In this document: positions 15,321 through 16,648 of the stretch, piece after piece
Position numbering within the stretch: position 1 is the stretch's first letter
Layout: each line of letters opens with the position of its first letter
Source: an uncultured Dialister sp.
Lineage (GTDB): Bacteria; Bacillota; Negativicutes; Veillonellales; Dialisteraceae
DNA: 16,648 nt
Reading direction: 5' to 3'
Assembly (NCBI RefSeq): GCF_900541605.1
Contig: NZ_UQKJ01000035.1
Coordinates: forward strand, 1-16,648
Program-made: the position numbers and the translations under genes
The notes under the pieces: generated by a model
What the model saw: only the letters and a program-made list of their open reading frames with translations
What the model was told of the DNA's origin: nothing
Database searches by the model: none

Positions 15321-15350
15321 TTGAAGTCCAATCCATTTGATTGATATAAT
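15321..15350 (+). promoter_or_regulatory. Promoter of the class IV aminotransferase gene
   Basis: TTGAAG (15321-15326), an 18-base spacer, then a perfect TATAAT (15345-15350) with an upstream TGA making it an extended -10. Transcription would start about 30 bases before the ATG at 15389. A run of alternating TA follows the -10. Confidence 0.75.
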
Positions 15351-15388
15351 ATATATATACTCATCTACTTTTTCAGGAGGTGAACAGT

Positions 15389-16264
15389 ATGGCAGGAAAA
15401 ACTACCATATACTACAATCACAATTTCTACTATGATTTCTCCAAAATCATCAGTGCCGATGACCGGGGACTCCAGTTCGGAGACGGCTGCTATGAATGGA
15501 TCCGCGTATTCCATGGACATCCCTTCGCCCTCTCCTATCATGTGGACCGCCTCTATCGTTCCATGCGGCTCCTGGGCATCCGTCCAGTGACAGCACCCGA
15601 TGAATTTACGGAAATCGTGGAAGTGGTCATCGAAGAAACCGGCGTCACCGAAGGCTATGTAAAGATCATCGTTACCCGTGGTGAAGGGGACCATGATTTC
15701 ACCATCCCCTCCAGAAACGCACTTCGCCCGAACGTACTGGTCTATGCCAAACCCATTGACCTGGATGCCATTGCCAAGGTCCAGGACGGCGTAAAATGTG
15801 TAACCATGGCAGATGACCGCGGACATCACTGCGATATTCTGTCCCTGAACCAGCTGAATAACATGATGGCCCGGGCAGAAGCGCAGAAGAAAGGCTGCTA
15901 CGATGCGATTTTCCTGAAGGGAGATCTCCTCACGGAAGCCAGCCATTCCAATGTCTGCATCGTCAAAGCAGGCGTTATCTGGACACCGGCAAAGAATGAA
16001 TATATGATTCCGGGCATTACCCGTTCCCTCGTCCTGTCCCGGGTAGCTCCGACCGCAGGGGTGACCTCCATTGATGACGGCGCCGATCCCGTACGGCTGA
16101 CAGACATGATGAATGCGGAAGAAGTATTCCTGACCAATACCCAGGATGGCATCATTCCTGTCCTTTCCATCGATGGAAAGCCTATTGGCGATGGAAAACC
16201 GGGTACAGTCACCAGAAAGATCCAGCAGCACTATGCCCATCTCATGACCGATGGTTTGCCGTAA
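15389..16264 (+). CDS. Class IV PLP aminotransferase homologue (D-amino-acid aminotransferase-like), Schiff-base lysine replaced by Leu
   Basis: A 291-residue fold-type IV protein, close in length to Bacillus D-amino-acid aminotransferase (Dat). The resemblance runs throughout: DDRGLQFGDGCYEWIRVF (25-41), HVDRLYRSM (51-59, with the arginine expected to hold the PLP phosphate), DILSLNQLN (149-157), LTEASHSNV (181-189), IPGITRSLV and GDGKPGTVTRKIQ. In Dat and in PabC the third residue of D-I-K-S-L-N is the lysine that binds PLP; here it is L151 (codon CTG, 15839-15841). The residues that trap the substrate carboxylate in Dat (R98 and H100) also have no clear counterpart in VTRGEGDHDF (95-104). 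It may therefore be inactive as a transaminase or do something else. AGGAGGTGA places the start at 15389; an in-frame GTG at 15380 lies inside that site. Monocistronic, with its own promoter and terminator. Confidence 0.85.
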   Translation: MAGKTTIYYNHNFYYDFSKIISADDRGLQFGDGCYEWIRVFHGHPFALSYHVDRLYRSMRLLGIRPVTAPDEFTEIVEVVIEETGVTEGYVKIIVTRGEGDHDFTIPSRNALRPNVLVYAKPIDLDAIAKVQDGVKCVTMADDRGHHCDILSLNQLNNMMARAEAQKKGCYDAIFLKGDLLTEASHSNVCIVKAGVIWTPAKNEYMIPGITRSLVLSRVAPTAGVTSIDDGADPVRLTDMMNAEEVFLTNTQDGIIPVLSIDGKPIGDGKPGTVTRKIQQHYAHLMTDGLP

Positions 16265-16283
16265 TCGGCTATAGGACATGATA

Positions 16284-16317
16284 AAAAACAGCAGTCTTCG
16301 GACTGCTGTTTTTCTTT
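16284..16317 (+). terminator. Intrinsic terminator after the aminotransferase gene
   Basis: CAGCAGTC (16289-16296) pairs with GACTGCTG (16301-16308) around a TTCG tetraloop, extended by an A-run (16284-16288) against a T-run (16309-16313), then CTTTT. The A-run before the stem means it could also work on the opposite strand. Confidence 0.93.
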
Positions 16318-16353
16318 TGGATAGTGGCTGTCTGACCGGCTTCTCGGGTTGAT

Positions 16354-16455
16354 GGGGCATAAGGGGTGTGGGTCGGACGCCGCTTCGCTGGCCCGACCGG
16401 GTTGTGGCTTCAACGCTGCTTCGTACGTTGAAGAGGGGGCATAAGGTAGACTGGC
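16354..16455. repeat. Intergenic repeat, copy 4
   Basis: It aligns block by block with the copy at 9288. The opening is GGGGCATAAGGGGTGTGGG (16354-16372). Hairpin A pairs 16371-16376 with 16393-16398 (GGTCGG / CCGACC), followed by GGGTTGTGG. Hairpin B pairs 16408-16415 with 16426-16433 (CTTCAACG / CGTTGAAG). The second word GGGGGCATAAGGT begins at 16435, and a CTTCG-type loop (GCAGCTTCGCCG) follows. The stems differ in sequence from the copy at 9288 but are paired in both. A closing inverted end like that at 9502-9522 is not seen before the window ends. Confidence 0.6.
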
Positions 16456-16648
16456 AGCTTCGCCGATATTTGGATAGCCTCCTTCCGTGGGACGAAGGTT
16501 AGTTATTGAAAACGCCGCAGTGAACTGGCCCCCTTGTCAAGGACACAATTAAAAGTGTAGTTCGGACTCCATAGGGGGCACATGCTCACGTTACCCTTGA
16601 GACTACCACGCATTGGTGCCATTATAGGCGCCTGTGCAGGTTTGCCTC
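16456..16648. mobile_element. Possible insertion-sequence end or remnant (uncertain)
   Basis: No gene is recognised in this last stretch. From about 16521 the sequence changes character: it holds the palindrome CCTTGTCAAGG (16532-16542), followed by AGTGTAG (16554-16560) and ATAGGGGGCACA (16571-16582), which remind me of the terminal and subterminal parts of IS3-type elements. On the reverse strand a frame of about 47 codons is open from the window edge to a stop at 16503-16505, rich in Cys, Lys and Arg, with no similarity I can name. The recognition is from memory of style, not a match, and the element would continue beyond the window. Confidence 0.25.

Noticed and set aside
65..16455. CRISPR array
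   Set aside because: The repeats are thousands of bases apart, differ in length, and have no regular spacers or cas genes.

Overview
The window most likely comes from a diderm Firmicute of the class Negativicutes (Dialister- or Megasphaera-like; the genus is a guess). The main reason is an inference from combination: a tripartite RND efflux system with a lipoprotein adaptor needs an outer membrane, while the tryptophan genes sit behind a T-box leader, which is typical of Firmicutes. All recognised genes lie on the + strand, have strong AGGAGG-type ribosome binding sites, and favour G/C at third codon positions.

Layout. 1-415: repeat-rich, non-coding, ending in the efflux promoter. 416-4835: a two-gene RND efflux operon (periplasmic adaptor plus inner-membrane pump) without an outer-membrane channel gene. 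4836-5384: a long-hairpin repeat, a near-consensus promoter, a tryptophan T-box leader with its terminator, and a 16-codon ORF. 5385-9190: trpD-trpC-trpB-trpA, followed by a good intrinsic terminator. The genes for anthranilate synthase (trpE, trpG) and for phosphoribosylanthranilate isomerase (trpF) are not in the operon. 9238-9644: a composite inverted-repeat element and the dnaE promoter. 9645-13070: dnaE, the DNA polymerase III alpha subunit, with a complete set of PHP-domain metal ligands. 13071-13435: an AT-richer stretch with no recognised gene and the etf promoter. 13436-15250: etfB-etfA, the two subunits of an electron-transfer flavoprotein, with no partner dehydrogenase nearby. 15389-16264: a class IV PLP aminotransferase resembling D-amino-acid aminotransferase, in which the Schiff-base lysine position reads as leucine. 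16314-16648: another copy of the intergenic repeat and possibly the end of an insertion sequence.

The genes form five transcription units that do not obviously depend on each other. The trp unit can be read as a whole: uncharged tRNA-Trp should relieve termination at 5235-5274, allowing conversion of anthranilate to tryptophan, provided anthranilate and TrpF come from elsewhere.

The points most worth a second look are the aminotransferase without its catalytic lysine, the shortened trp operon with a 16-codon ORF where trpE would be expected, and a family of intergenic repeats whose hairpin arms differ in sequence but keep their pairing. These repeats occupy the junctions before the efflux operon, between efflux and trp, between trp and dnaE, and after the aminotransferase.
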